In this document: positions 7,754-18,274 of the stretch, piece after piece
Layout of the letters: the number at the start of each line of letters is the position of its first letter
Position numbering within the stretch: the first letter of the stretch is position 1
Assembly (NCBI GenBank): GCA_045226335.1
Contig: JBGVCH010000107.1
Span: forward strand, 1 to 46,896
Direction of reading: 5' to 3'
Source: RUG11272 sp045226335
Lineage (GTDB): Bacteria > Bacillota > Clostridia > Christensenellales > Aristaeellaceae
Length of the DNA stretch: 46,896 nucleotides
The notes under the pieces: generated by a model
What the model was told of the DNA's origin: nothing
Database searches by the model: none
Seen by the model: only the letters and a program-made list of their open reading frames with translations
Program-made: the position numbers and the translations under genes

Positions 7754-10689
7754 ATGGAGAACACGGGCCTGACGCTGGGCATCGACATCGGCTCCACCAC
7801 CGCCAAGCTGGCGCTGATGGAAAACGGCGAACTGCGCTGCAGCCGCTATGAGCGCCACCGGGCGAGAATCCGGGAGACGCTGATGGAAATGCTCGGGGAA
7901 CTGAAGCCGCTGACGGGTGAGCGGCCCTTTTCGGTGGCCATCTCCGGCTCCGCGGGCATGGGCCTGGCCCAGGCGGCCAAAATGCCCTTCATTCAGGAGG
8001 TCTACGCCACGGCGGAGACCGTCCGGAAGCGGAAGCCCGACACCCGCGCGGTGATCGAGCTGGGGGGCGAAGACGCCAAGGTCATCTTCTTCCACGGCGG
8101 CGTGGACCAGCGCATGAACGGCACCTGCGCCGGCGGCACCGGGGCCTTCATCGACCAGATGGCCGTGCTGCTGAACATGAGCGTGGACGAGATGGACCGG
8201 CTGTCTCTCTCCGCCCAGCGCATCTACCCCATCGCCTCCCGCTGCGGCGTCTTCGCCAAGTCGGACATCCAGCCCCTGCTGAATCAGGGGGCCAACAAGG
8301 CCGACGTGGCCGCCAGCATTTACCAGGCCGTGGTGAACCAAACCATCGCCGGCCTGATCCAGGGGCGGGAGATCACGCACAAAGTCATGTTCCTGGGCGG
8401 CCCCCTGCATTACTGCCTGGGGCTGAGGAAGCGCTTCACCGAGACCCTGCATCTGTCGGAGGAGGACGCCTGCTTCCCGGAGTGGGACCGCTACGCCGTG
8501 GCCATCGGCGCGGCCATGCTGAGTGATCCCGGCACCGTCATGACCTGCGACGCACTGCTGTCCCGGCTGACCCGGGCGGCCTCCGGATCCAGCCAGGCAG
8601 GCCGGCTCCGGCCCCTGTTCACTTCCCGGGAAGAATATCTGGCTTTCTCGGAGCGGCATGCCCGGGCCAACGTCCCGGAGACGCCCCTGGAGCGTTACAG
8701 CGGCGACGCCTGGCTGGGCATCGACTGCGGCTCCACCACCACCAAGCTGGTGCTGGTGGCGGAGGACGCCTCCATCCTTCACAGCTATTACAGCCCCAAC
8801 CGGGGCAACCCCGTGTCCGTGATCCGGGAACAGCTGGTGACGCTCCGGAAGCTCTGCGGAGACCGGATCCGCATCCGCGGCAGCGCGGTGACGGGCTACG
8901 GCGAGGACCTGATCCGGCACGCCTTCCGGGTGGATCAGGGGGTGGTGGAGACCATCGCCCACTACACCGCCGCGAAGCATTTCCGGCCCGACGTGGACTT
9001 CATCCTGGACATCGGCGGTCAGGACATCAAGTGCTTCCGGATCCGCAACGGCGCCATCGACTCCATCATGCTCAACGAGGCCTGTTCCTCGGGTTGCGGG
9101 TCCTTCATCGCCACCTTCGCCACCAGCGCGGGATACGGGGTTGCGGAGTTCGCCCAGCTGGGCCTGATGAGCGCGGCCCCGGTGAATCTGGGTTCCCGCT
9201 GCACGGTGTTCATGAACTCCTCCGTCAAGCAGGCCCAGAAGGACGGTGCCCTGGTGGCGGACATCTCCGCCGGCTTGTCCGTCAGCGTGGTGAAGAATGC
9301 CCTTTACAAGGTGATCCGGGCCAACCGGCCGGAGGAGCTGGGCCGCCACATCGTGGTTCAGGGCGGGACCTTCCTGTCCGACGCGGTGCTCCGGGCCTTT
9401 GAGATGGAGATCGGCGCGGAGGTCATCCGGCCCCGGGTGGCCGGCCTCATGGGGGCGTACGGCGCGGCCCTCCACTGCATGTCCCTGCGGGAGAGCCGCC
9501 TGCTGTCCGCCGAGGAACTGGACGCCTTCACCCACAGCGCGGCCTCCGCCGTCTGCAAGGGATGCGCCAACGCCTGTCATCTCACCGTCAACCGTTTCGC
9601 CGGCGGTGAACGCTATGTCTCCGGCAACCGCTGCGAGAAGGGCGCCGGCCTTCGGGAGAGCGAATCCCTGCCCGACATCCAGCAGTGGAAGCGGGATTTT
9701 CTCTCCAGCCTTCGGCCCAAGGACGGCCCAAGGGGAAAAATCGGCCTCCCCATGGCCCTGGGCATGTACGAGCTGGCGCCCCTGTGGCACAGGCTCTTTA
9801 CGGAGCTGGGCTTTGAGGTGCGTCTCAGCGGCCTGTCCACGCGTAAGACGTACGAGCGGGGCCAGCTGACCATCCCCTCAGACACCGCCTGCTACCCCGC
9901 CAAGATCATGCACGGCCATGTGCTGGAGCTGCTGGACGCGGGCGTCACCAACATCTTCTATCCCGGCCTGAGCTACAACGTGGACGAGAAGGCCGCCAGC
10001 AACCACTACAACTGCCCCCTGGTGGCCTACTACGGCGAGACCCTGAAGGGCAACCTGCCCCAGCTGAAGCAGGCCAATTTCATGGAGCCCTTCCTGGTGC
10101 TGGACAACGCCCGGCGCATCGCCCGGGGCCTGCGGGAATGTGTGAGAAAGCTGGCTCCCGACGTCACGGACAAAGAGCTCCGCCGGGCGGCCCAGGCCGG
10201 TCTGGACGCCTACCACGTTTATGTGGAGGCCCTGCACCGGGAGGGCGAGCGGGTGCTGCGGGAGGCCCGGGCCGCGGGCCGCCGCATCATGGTCCTGGCG
10301 GGCCGCCCCTATCACGCGGACCCGGAGATCGGCCACGGCATCGACCGGCTGGCGGGCTCCCTGGGCTTTGCCGTGGTGACGGAGGACAGCGTGGCGCACC
10401 TGGCCCCCGTCCAGTACGTGAAGGTGCTGGACCAATGGACCTTCCACGCCCGGCTGTACCGCGCCGCCGCCTTTGCCGCCGTCAACCCGGACGTGGAGCT
10501 GGTGCAGCTGGTGTCCTTCGGCTGCGGCATCGACGCCATCACCACCGACGAGGTGCGGGACATCCTGGAGCGCAGCGGGAAGCACTATACCCAGCTGAAG
10601 ATCGACGAAATCACCAACCTGGGCGCGGTCCGGATCCGCCTGCGGAGCCTGCTGGGCGCCCTGGAGGCGGCGGAAAGGGGTGAGGGCTG

Positions 10690-10690
<1 letters not shown>
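7754..10690 (+). CDS. Acyl-CoA dehydratase activase, tandem BcrAD/BadFG ATPase domains
   Basis: 978 residues from ATG 7754, which has CACGGAGG before it; the longer in-frame GTG at 7715 lies within the promoter-start region. Two ASKHA ATPase domains follow each other, each opening with a phosphate loop (LGIDIGSTTAKL near residue 7, WLGIDCGSTTTKL near 319). The conserved cluster-binding region EACSSGCGSFI is in the second. A cysteine-rich linker (CKGCANAC then GNRCEKG, about 615-645) precedes a DUF2229-type domain (about 670-960). The family hydrolyses ATP to inject an electron into 2-hydroxyacyl-CoA dehydratases. In many Clostridia this and the next gene form one ~1400-residue protein; here they are split with a TGATG overlap. 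Confidence 0.85.
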
Positions 10691-11960
<1,270 letters not shown>

Positions 11961-11964
<4 letters not shown>

Positions 11965-13283
11965 AGCTCACCCTCATCGGCCGGGACATCCCGGCCCTGC
12001 TTCCCTCCCTGCTGGCGGATCTGCTGTTCGCCCACCGCGCCGACGCGGAGGTGGCGCTGCAGGAGAAAAACGAAGCCATGCGGGACCTTCTGCAGCGCTA
12101 CGGCGACGCCGTGACGAAGAAAGCCGGCCGCGGCCGCGTCACGGTGACCGCGGACCGCGGGGCAGCCCTGGCCGGCGCCGACGCGGTGATCTACGCCGGC
12201 GACCCCATGGCCGCCAGCCGCTTCCGCATGGACCGGGAGGCCCTCTCCGGCATGACGGAGGACGACCCCGGCCTCAGCGACCAGGCCCGGGTGCTGGGCG
12301 GCCTGGGAGGCCTGACGCACACCCTGCGCCAGGGCGAGGCCATTCTGGACCTCTGCGAGGAGATGAAAGAAAAATGCCCCGGGGCGGTGGTCATCACCCT
12401 GGGGACGCCCGTGGCCCGGACCACCGCCCTGTTTCAGGGGCAGGGATTCCGCTGCTTTGGCCTGACGGAGGGCTGGCGCAAAGGGCCCGGCGGTCTGGCG
12501 TGGCTCTGCGGCGTGCTGGGGGTGAAACCCGAGGACGTGGAAGCCGCCGCCGCCGGCCTGCCCAACTTCACCTTTCTCACCGCCCTGCGGGACCGGAAGA
12601 CGGGCCTCTCCCTCCTGCCGGAGCTGGAGACCCGGTGCGCGGAGGGACGGTGCGGCCGCCTGGCCCGGCGCTGGCTGGACCTGCTGGGGGCCGTGGCCGT
12701 GGGCTCCGCACCGGATCACGCCTCCCTCATGGCGGCCCAGGAGGACTACATGCCCGACCCGGATCCCCGGCTCGCGGAGCCCGTGGAACAGCGGAAGCAG
12801 CGCATCCTCCGAATGAACACCGCGGCGGACAAAGGGCTGTCCGACCCGGAAGGCCAGGCGGCCCAGCTGCTGCTGCTGGCGGACGCGCCCTCTGCCCGGC
12901 CCGTCCGGCTGGCCCTGGCCCTGCTGAACCGCGGCAATCTAAAAATGGAAGCTACTGTGCGGGTGAACGTCGAAAAAGCCGTGGCCAACCTGCCTAGGGA
13001 CGCGGTGATCGAGGCGCCCCTGACCCTGCGCAGCGGCGAGGAACAGCCGGAGGGGATCCCCCTGCCCGGCGCCCTGGCGGACCTGTGCCTGGACATCGAC
13101 GCCGCCAACCGGCTGGCCGCACGGGCCGCCACCGGAGACCGGGAAGCCCTTCGCGAGTGTATTGAGTGCGACCCGGCCCTGGACGGCGTGGACCGGCTGT
13201 ACGCCCTGGACGTGGCGGACCGGCTCATTGGCCTTCACAGCGATATTCTGACGAGATGGGATGCTTCGGAGGACGATGCCTGA
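11961..13283 (+). CDS. Degenerate glycoside hydrolase family 4-like protein
   Basis: 440 residues, start overlapping the previous stop (ATGA). The overall plan is GH4 (NAD- and metal-dependent alpha-glucosidase/galactosidase/6-phospho-glucosidase family): N-terminal MKLTLIG, a central ADAVIYAGD, ELCPxA-like EKCPGAVVITLGTPVARTT, and a C-terminal stretch LPRDAVIEAP...LADL...AARAATGDREALRECIECDP that resembles the GH4 tail closely. However, the N-terminal GGGS nucleotide loop reads GRDI, the metal-binding Cys of the GLC[NH] motif reads GLTEG, and the GLNHLG His motif reads GLPNFT. Both metal ligands and the NAD loop therefore appear lost, which argues for a non-catalytic or repurposed protein. 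Coupling to the activase genes is unusual. Confidence 0.65.
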
Positions 13284-14161
13284 TGTTTCTGTGCGATACC
13301 TGGGAAGACTATGAGGTGCTGGACACCGGCGACGGCGAGAAGCTGGAGCGCTGGGGCGACGTGATCCTGCGGCGGCCCGACCCTCAGACCATCTGGCCGA
13401 AGCAGCGGCCCGACTGGTGGCAGAAGGCCCAGGCGGTGTACCACCGCTCGGAGCGCGGCGGCGGCAGCTGGGAGTTCAAAGCGGATCTGCCGGAGCAGTG
13501 GCAGATCCGGCACGGCGGGCTGCGCTTCTGGGTGCGGCCCACGGGCTTCAAGCACACGGGGCTGTTCCCGGAGCAGGCTGCCAACTGGCTTTGGATGGAC
13601 CGGCTGATCCGGGAGAGCGACCGGGAAAATGTGCGGGTGCTGAACCTCTTCGCCTACACCGGCGGGGCCACCCTGGCCTGCGCCGCGGCGGGAGCGCATG
13701 TCACCCATGTGGACGCCGCCAAGGGCATGGTGCAGTGGGCCAAGGAGAACCGCGCCCTGTCCGGCCTGCCGGAGGAGCGCTTTCGCTTCATCGTGGAGGA
13801 CGCCCTGCGCTTTGTGCAGCGGGAGATCCGCCGCGGCAGCCGCTACGACGGCATCCTGATGGATCCCCCCAGCTACGGCCGCGGCCCGTCCGGCGAGGTG
13901 TGGAAGCTGGAGAACGAACTCTTCGGCCTGGTGGAGACCTGTGCCGCCGTGCTCGGCGACGATCCGCTGTTCTTCCTCATCAACAGCTACACCACGGGCT
14001 TCCAGGCCAGCGTGCTGAGCAATCTCATCGGCCGCTGCGTGCAGGAAAAGCACGGCGGCGTGACAGACGCGCAGGAGCTCTGCCTGCCGGTGACGGCCGG
14101 GGGCGTGCTGCCCTGCGGCGCTTCCGGGCGCTGGCAGCGCGATGCGGGATCGGGGGTGTGA
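13283..14161 (+). CDS. Class I SAM-dependent methyltransferase, RlmI/RlmK-like
   Basis: 292 residues; its ATG overlaps the GH4-like stop (TGATG). The SAM-binding motif I is VLNLFAYTGGATLACAAAGA (about residue 117), followed by an acidic motif HVDAAKGMVQWAKEN and the catalytic-type motif ILMDPPSYGRG (about 193). DPPxF/Y is the signature of base N- or C5-methyltransferases. The layout matches the PF10672 group of 23S rRNA cytosine methyltransferases (RlmI/RlmK type) but lacks an N-terminal PUA domain. The first 100 residues are rich in Trp and may bind substrate. An rRNA target is inferred from the family. Confidence 0.85.
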   Translation: MFLCDTWEDYEVLDTGDGEKLERWGDVILRRPDPQTIWPKQRPDWWQKAQAVYHRSERGGGSWEFKADLPEQWQIRHGGLRFWVRPTGFKHTGLFPEQAANWLWMDRLIRESDRENVRVLNLFAYTGGATLACAAAGAHVTHVDAAKGMVQWAKENRALSGLPEERFRFIVEDALRFVQREIRRGSRYDGILMDPPSYGRGPSGEVWKLENELFGLVETCAAVLGDDPLFFLINSYTTGFQASVLSNLIGRCVQEKHGGVTDAQELCLPVTAGGVLPCGASGRWQRDAGSGV

Positions 14162-14164
14162 GCC

Positions 14165-14512
14165 GTGTTTCTCCGCAAACTGATGGTCATGGCCCTGCCG
14201 CTGCTGCTATTGGGCGGACTGCTGCTGGGGCACAGCGCTATGGTATCCCTGGGCTTCTGGGGCGAGGCGGTCTTCGGGCTTTTGTGCGGTCTGGCGCTGT
14301 CCCTGCTGCCCCTGACGGGCGGCGCGACCCGGCGCAGGGTCCCCTTTGCCCGGCTCCTGTGGGTGCCGGCCGCCCTGCTGACCGTGCTGATGCTCCTGCA
14401 GGGGCTGAAGCCGGAACTGCTGCCCCCGTCCCTGATCATTTACGACCACGTCCCGCTGCTGCTGGAGGCCGCCATGACCGGCGCCCTGGCGGGAACGGCG
14501 CTGCTGGGTTGA
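14165..14512 (+). CDS. Small hydrophobic membrane protein, unknown function
   Basis: 115 residues, GTG start 3 bases after the methyltransferase stop, with GGGGG upstream. I do not recognise a family. Three or four hydrophobic segments (about 8-22, 27-48, 64-82 and 98-114) with one short basic loop (TRRRVPFAR, about 55-63) indicate an integral membrane protein. It is the last gene of the operon that begins at 7754, and it converges on argJ, whose terminator lies 9 bases downstream. Its close spacing suggests co-translation with the methyltransferase, but there is no functional clue. Confidence 0.65.
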   Translation: MFLRKLMVMALPLLLLGGLLLGHSAMVSLGFWGEAVFGLLCGLALSLLPLTGGATRRRVPFARLLWVPAALLTVLMLLQGLKPELLPPSLIIYDHVPLLLEAAMTGALAGTALLG

Positions 14513-14520
14513 TTTTCCGC

Positions 14521-14543
14521 ACGACAAAAGGGGCCGCAGCCCC
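14521..14543 (-). terminator. Intrinsic terminator of argJ
   Basis: Read on the reverse strand, GGGGC (14543-14539) pairs with GCCCC (14534-14530), followed by TTTTGTCGT. It ends the minus-strand arginine operon 18 bases beyond the argJ stop. There is no T-run on the plus side. Confidence 0.7.
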
Positions 14544-14560
14544 CGTTGTGACATCAAGGA

Positions 14561-15805
14561 TCAGGACCGGTAATCCGCGTTGATTTTCACGTAGTCATAG
14601 CTCAGGTCGCAGCCCCAGGCCGTGGCCTCCGCGGTGCCCATGTGCATGTCCGCGATAACGGTGACCTCCGGCGCGGACAGCAGCTTCGTGGCCTCCTGCT
14701 CGTCATAGCCCGTGCCCATGCCGTTCCGGACGATCATCATGCGGCCCTCCGCGCTCTCGTACCACAGGTCCACCCGGTCCGGGTCGAACTGCACCCCCGA
14801 GTAGCCCAGGGCGCACAGGATGCGGCCGAAATTGGAGTCATGGCCGTAGATGGCCGCCTTGCAAAGGCTGGATCCGATGACGGATTTGGCCAGTTTTTTT
14901 GCGTTGGCCACGGTGTCGGCGCCGATGACCTTGCACTCGAACAGCGCGGTGGCGCCTTCCCCGTCCCCGGCCATCTGCCGGGCCAGATTTTTGCTGATCA
15001 TCATCAACGCCTCCGAGAAGCGGCGGAAGTCCTCCCCCTCCTCCGCGATCACGGCGTTGCCCGCCGCGCCGTTGGCCAGGATGACATAGGTGTCGTTGGT
15101 GGAGGTATCCCCGTCCACGGAGATCATGTTGAAGCTATCCTCCACGGCCGCGCGGACGGCTTTCCGCAGCAGGTCCTTTTCGATGGCGGCGTCCGTGGTG
15201 ACAAAGCCCAGCATGGTGCACATATTGGGGTGGATCATGCCGGAGCCCTTCGTCATCGCGCCGAGGCGGACCGTGGTCCCGTCCGTGAGTTCCACCGCCG
15301 AGGCGATCATCTTGCGGTGGGTGTCGGTGGTCATGATGGCCCGGGCCGCGGCTTCGTCCGCCTCCATGCCCCGCGCCTTCTTCCCGAACAGCGAAAGGCA
15401 GCCGGCGGTGATCCGGTCCACGTCGATCTGCATGCCGATGACGCCCGTGGACGCCACCAGCACTTCCTCTGGCGATCCGCCGTACTCCTTCGCCAGGGCG
15501 GCCGCCGTCTCCCGGCAGATGCGCATGCCGGGCTCGCCGGTGGCGGCGTTGGCGATGCCGGAGTTGATCACCGCCGCCCGCACGGAACCGCAGCCCGCCA
15601 CGATGCGCATATCCCACACCACCGGCGCGGCCTTGACCACGTTGCTGGTGAAGGTGCCCGCGCAGACGCAGGGCCGGTCGCTGTACACCAGGGCCATGTC
15701 CTCCCGGCCCCGGTACTTGATGCCCGCGGCGTGGGACGCGGCATAGAAGCCCTCAGGCGCCGTCACACCGCCGTCGATTTCCCGGATATAACGCTGTTCT
15801 TCCAT
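14561..15805 (-). CDS. argJ: Bifunctional ornithine acetyltransferase / N-acetylglutamate synthase
   Basis: 414 residues from the ATG at 15805, preceded by GAGGAGAAAGG; upstream in-frame codons are not preferred. ArgJ moves the acetyl group from N-acetylornithine to glutamate, recycling it in arginine synthesis, and may also use acetyl-CoA. The self-cleavage region is clear: MTKGSGMIHPNMCTMLGFV (about residues 175-195), where the Thr after Cys becomes the N-terminal nucleophile of the beta chain. Most family members have Ala before that Thr; here it is Cys. It is the last gene of the argG-to-argJ minus-strand run, but is separated from the preceding acetyltransferase gene by about 200 bases holding two hairpins and a duplicated sequence. 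Confidence 0.95.
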   Translation of the reverse strand: MEEQRYIREIDGGVTAPEGFYAASHAAGIKYRGREDMALVYSDRPCVCAGTFTSNVVKAAPVVWDMRIVAGCGSVRAAVINSGIANAATGEPGMRICRETAAALAKEYGGSPEEVLVASTGVIGMQIDVDRITAGCLSLFGKKARGMEADEAAARAIMTTDTHRKMIASAVELTDGTTVRLGAMTKGSGMIHPNMCTMLGFVTTDAAIEKDLLRKAVRAAVEDSFNMISVDGDTSTNDTYVILANGAAGNAVIAEEGEDFRRFSEALMMISKNLARQMAGDGEGATALFECKVIGADTVANAKKLAKSVIGSSLCKAAIYGHDSNFGRILCALGYSGVQFDPDRVDLWYESAEGRMMIVRNGMGTGYDEQEATKLLSAPEVTVIADMHMGTAEATAWGCDLSYDYVKINADYRS

Positions 15806-15837
15806 GCCTTTCTCCTCATCGGCTGAGCGCCTTGTCT

Positions 15838-16035
15838 TCAGCGGTTGAATGCTGTTCTTCTTCTCATACTGTCTCGTGTTAAGACCGCCGGATGAAAACA
15901 AAGGGATTTCGAGGCCTGCGGGCCTCGACCAGGGCTTTCCGTTCGCCCTGGACCTTCGGTTGCATACCGTTGCTTGATCTGTGATTCTTGATTGGGATAA
16001 GTATCAGCGGTTGAACGCCGTGATGTTCTTCTCAT
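15838..16035 (-). repeat. Imperfect direct repeat flanking a two-hairpin element upstream of argJ
   Basis: The 3' end of the acetyltransferase gene (about 16004-16035, ending TTCAACCGCTGA on the coding strand) is repeated imperfectly at about 15838-15866, including the same last five codons (TAFNR, stop) and the upstream GAGAAGAA. Between the copies lie about 137 bases with two perfect 7-bp hairpins in tandem: CGAGGCC/GGCCTCG (15910-15927) and CCAGGGC/GCCCTGG (15929-15951). Neither is followed by a convincing T-run. This could be an inserted palindromic repeat with a target duplication, or an RNA leader ahead of argJ. No coding sequence is credible here. Confidence 0.55.
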
Positions 16036-16447
16036 TCAGGGTAAAGTCGTAGTAGTTCAGGTCCAGCCGGCGGGTCCAGCCAATGTCGTTCCAGAAGGCG
16101 TTGCCCACGTCGTTGACGGAGAAGGCGATGAGGGAGACCTTGTTGATCTCCTCCGCCCGCAGGGCGTTCATGCAGTGGACCACCATGGCCCGGCCGATGC
16201 CCCGGCGGCGGTAAGCCTCCGCCACGCAGACGTGATACAGGCAGCCCCGGCGCCCGTCGTGGCCGCACAGGATCGCCCCCACCACCCTGCCGTCCTCAAT
16301 GGCCACCACGCTGGTGGTGGGATTGCGCTTCAGGAACTTCTCCACCCCCGCCCGGGAATCGTCCAGGCTGCGGATGCCGAAGCCCTTGATGGTCATCCAC
16401 AGGGCCCGGACCTGGTCATAGTCCTCAATGGTCATTGTCCGGATCAT
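16004..16447 (-). CDS. GNAT family N-acetyltransferase
   Basis: 147 residues from ATG 16447, where the GNAT domain begins (MIRTMTIEDYDQVRALW). A GTG at 16465, overlapping the argF stop, is an alternative. The acetyl-CoA site is visible: VCVAEAYRRRGIGRAMV (Q/RxxGxG/A type, about residues 75-90), followed by SVNDVGNAFWNDIGWTRR, the usual asparagine and aromatic helix. Position between argF and argJ could suggest an N-acetylglutamate synthase role, but the sequence is a generic small GNAT and ArgJ can recycle acetyl groups, so this is only a possibility. Its 3' end is partly duplicated 166 bases downstream. Confidence 0.85.
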   Translation of the reverse strand: MIRTMTIEDYDQVRALWMTIKGFGIRSLDDSRAGVEKFLKRNPTTSVVAIEDGRVVGAILCGHDGRRGCLYHVCVAEAYRRRGIGRAMVVHCMNALRAEEINKVSLIAFSVNDVGNAFWNDIGWTRRLDLNYYDFTLNEKNITAFNR

Positions 16448-16461
16448 GCCGCTCTCCCGCC

Positions 16462-17454
16462 TCACAGGTCCGCCAGGGTGGCCGCCATGACGGCCTTGAT
16501 GGTGTGCATCCGGTTTTCCGCCTCGTCGAAGACGATGGACTGCGGACCCTCGAACACCTCGTCGGAGACCTCCATGCAGTCGATGCCGAACTTCTCGTAG
16601 ATCTCCCGGCCGATGACGGTCTTCAGGTCATGGAAGGCCGGCAGGCAGTGCATGAACCGCACCTGGGGCCCGGCGGCGTCCGTCAGCGCCCTGGTGACCC
16701 GGTAGGGCGTCAGGTCCGCGATGCGCTCCGCCCAGACCTCGTCGGGCTCGCCCATGGACACCCACACGTCCGTGTAGAAGACGTCCGCGCCCTCCGCCGC
16801 CTTCATGGGGTCCGTCTCAAAGGCCAGGGTCGCCCCGGTCTGCGCAGCGATGGCCCGGCATTTTTCCGTCAGCTCCGGGTTGGGGAAATACTTCTCCGGC
16901 GCGCAGGCCACAAAGTGCATGCCCATCTTCGCGCAGCCCACCATCAGCGAGTCCCCCATGTTGTAGCGGGCGTCGCCGAAGTACACCAGTTTCTTCCCCT
17001 TCAGGCCGCCGAAGTGCTCGCGGACGGTGAGGAAGTCCGCCAGGATCTGGGTGGGGTGATACTCGTTGGTCAGGCCGTTCCAGACCGGCACGCCGCTGTA
17101 CGCCGCCAGCGCGTCCACGATCTCCTGCCCGAAGCCCCGGTACTCGATGCCGTCAAACATGCGGCCCAGCACCCGGGCCGTGTCCGGGATGGACTCCTTC
17201 TTGCCGATCTGGCTGCTCTTGGGGTCCAGGTACACCGGGTGCATCCCAAGGTCCGCCGCGGCCACCTCGAAGGCGCAGCGGGTGCGGGTGGAAGTCTTCT
17301 CAAAGATCAGGGCCACGTTTTTCCCCTCGCAGAGGCGGTGCGGGATCCCCTTCTTCTTTTTCTCCTTCAGGGAGGCCGCCAGGTTCAGCAGGCCGTCGAT
17401 CTCCTCGGGCGTGAAGTCCAGCAGGGTCAGGAAGGAACGTCCTTTCAGGTTCAT
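16462..17454 (-). CDS. argF: Ornithine carbamoyltransferase
   Basis: 330 residues from ATG 17454 with GAGGAGG eight bases before it. Catalyses ornithine plus carbamoyl phosphate to citrulline in the cytoplasm. Carbamoyl-phosphate motif STRTRCAFEV (about residue 53), HPTQILADF (about 130), ornithine-binding region FYTDVWVSMGE and FMHCLPAFHD (about 265-275) with the catalytic Cys are all intact. The context of argG, argJ and an amino-acid transporter indicates the biosynthetic enzyme rather than a catabolic arcB. It starts 14 bases after the ABC ATPase gene and probably shares its transcript. Confidence 0.96.
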   Translation of the reverse strand: MNLKGRSFLTLLDFTPEEIDGLLNLAASLKEKKKKGIPHRLCEGKNVALIFEKTSTRTRCAFEVAAADLGMHPVYLDPKSSQIGKKESIPDTARVLGRMFDGIEYRGFGQEIVDALAAYSGVPVWNGLTNEYHPTQILADFLTVREHFGGLKGKKLVYFGDARYNMGDSLMVGCAKMGMHFVACAPEKYFPNPELTEKCRAIAAQTGATLAFETDPMKAAEGADVFYTDVWVSMGEPDEVWAERIADLTPYRVTRALTDAAGPQVRFMHCLPAFHDLKTVIGREIYEKFGIDCMEVSDEVFEGPQSIVFDEAENRMHTIKAVMAATLADL

Positions 17455-17467
17455 CTCGGTATCCTCC

Positions 17468-18274
17468 TCACAGAACTTTGGACAGGAACGAGCGGAGGCG
17501 CTCGCACCTGGGGTTGTTGAACAGGTCGTGGGGCTCCCCTTCCTCCATGATGACGCCTTCATCCAGGAACAGCACGCGGTTGGCCACTTCCCGGGCAAAC
17601 CCCATCTCGTGGGTCACCACCACCATGGTCATGCCGGCCAGAGCCAGCTTCTTCATCACGTCCAGCACCTCCCCCACCATCTCGGGGTCCAGGGCGGAGG
17701 TGGGCTCGTCGAAGAGCATGACATCCGGCTCCATGCACAGGGCCCGGACAATGGCCACCCGCTGCTTCTGGCCGCCGGAGAGCTGGGCCGGGTAGGCGTC
17801 GGCGCGATCCCGCAGGCCGACCCGCTCCAGCAACGCCAGCGCCTTCTCCTCCGCCGCCTCCTTTGGAATTTCCCGCAGCAGCATTGGGGCACAGGTCATG
17901 TTCCGGAGCACAGTCATGTGGGGAAACAGATTGAACTGCTGAAACACCATGCCCATCTTCTGCCTGTGAAGGTTCAGATCGATCCCCTTTGCGGTCAGAT
18001 CGTTCCCCTCAAAGAAGATATGCCCGCCGGAGGGCTGCTCCAGCATATTGAGGCATCGAAGGAAAGTTGATTTTCCAGAGCCGGAGGGTCCGATGATGCA
18101 GATAACGTCGCCCCGGTGGATGTCGCAGTCGATCCCTCGGAGAACTTCCATCTCGCCAAAGGACTTCCGCAGGTCCGACACCCGGATCAGCACGTCAGAC
18201 CCGTCTTCCGGCGCCTGCATCCACGCTTCCGGTGCCTGTTTGGAGAAGGCCTGATCAAAATCAGCGTTTGTCAC
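17468..18274 (-). CDS. Amino-acid ABC transporter ATP-binding protein (GlnQ/HisP type)
   Basis: 268 residues, GTG start with GGAGGCTG before it, overlapping the permease gene by 14 bases. Walker A GPSGSGKST (about residue 61), the Q-loop, the signature LSGGQKQR (about 165), Walker B VMLFDEPTSALD and the switch His in VVVTHEMGF are all present. The sequence is of the polar amino-acid uptake class. About 28 residues precede the usual start (VLIRVSDLRKSFG), a short N-terminal extension. It powers the transporter made by the next two upstream genes, and its place between them and argF suggests arginine, ornithine or citrulline uptake (inferred). Confidence 0.95.
   Translation of the reverse strand: MTNADFDQAFSKQAPEAWMQAPEDGSDVLIRVSDLRKSFGEMEVLRGIDCDIHRGDVICIIGPSGSGKSTFLRCLNMLEQPSGGHIFFEGNDLTAKGIDLNLHRQKMGMVFQQFNLFPHMTVLRNMTCAPMLLREIPKEAAEEKALALLERVGLRDRADAYPAQLSGGQKQRVAIVRALCMEPDVMLFDEPTSALDPEMVGEVLDVMKKLALAGMTMVVVTHEMGFAREVANRVLFLDEGVIMEEGEPHDLFNNPRCERLRSFLSKVL

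Noticed and set aside
7700..9790. A 696-codon open frame on the minus strand
   Set aside because: Antisense to the dehydratase activase, whose motifs are clear; composition is biased.
15867..16003. T-box leader for argJ
   Set aside because: No T-box core sequence or matching specifier/antiterminator arrangement could be found on the transcribed strand.
15838..16035. A 65-codon open frame ending TAFNR between argJ and the acetyltransferase
   Set aside because: It has no ribosome site and its ending is explained by the imperfect duplication of the acetyltransferase 3' end. The rest reads through two hairpins.
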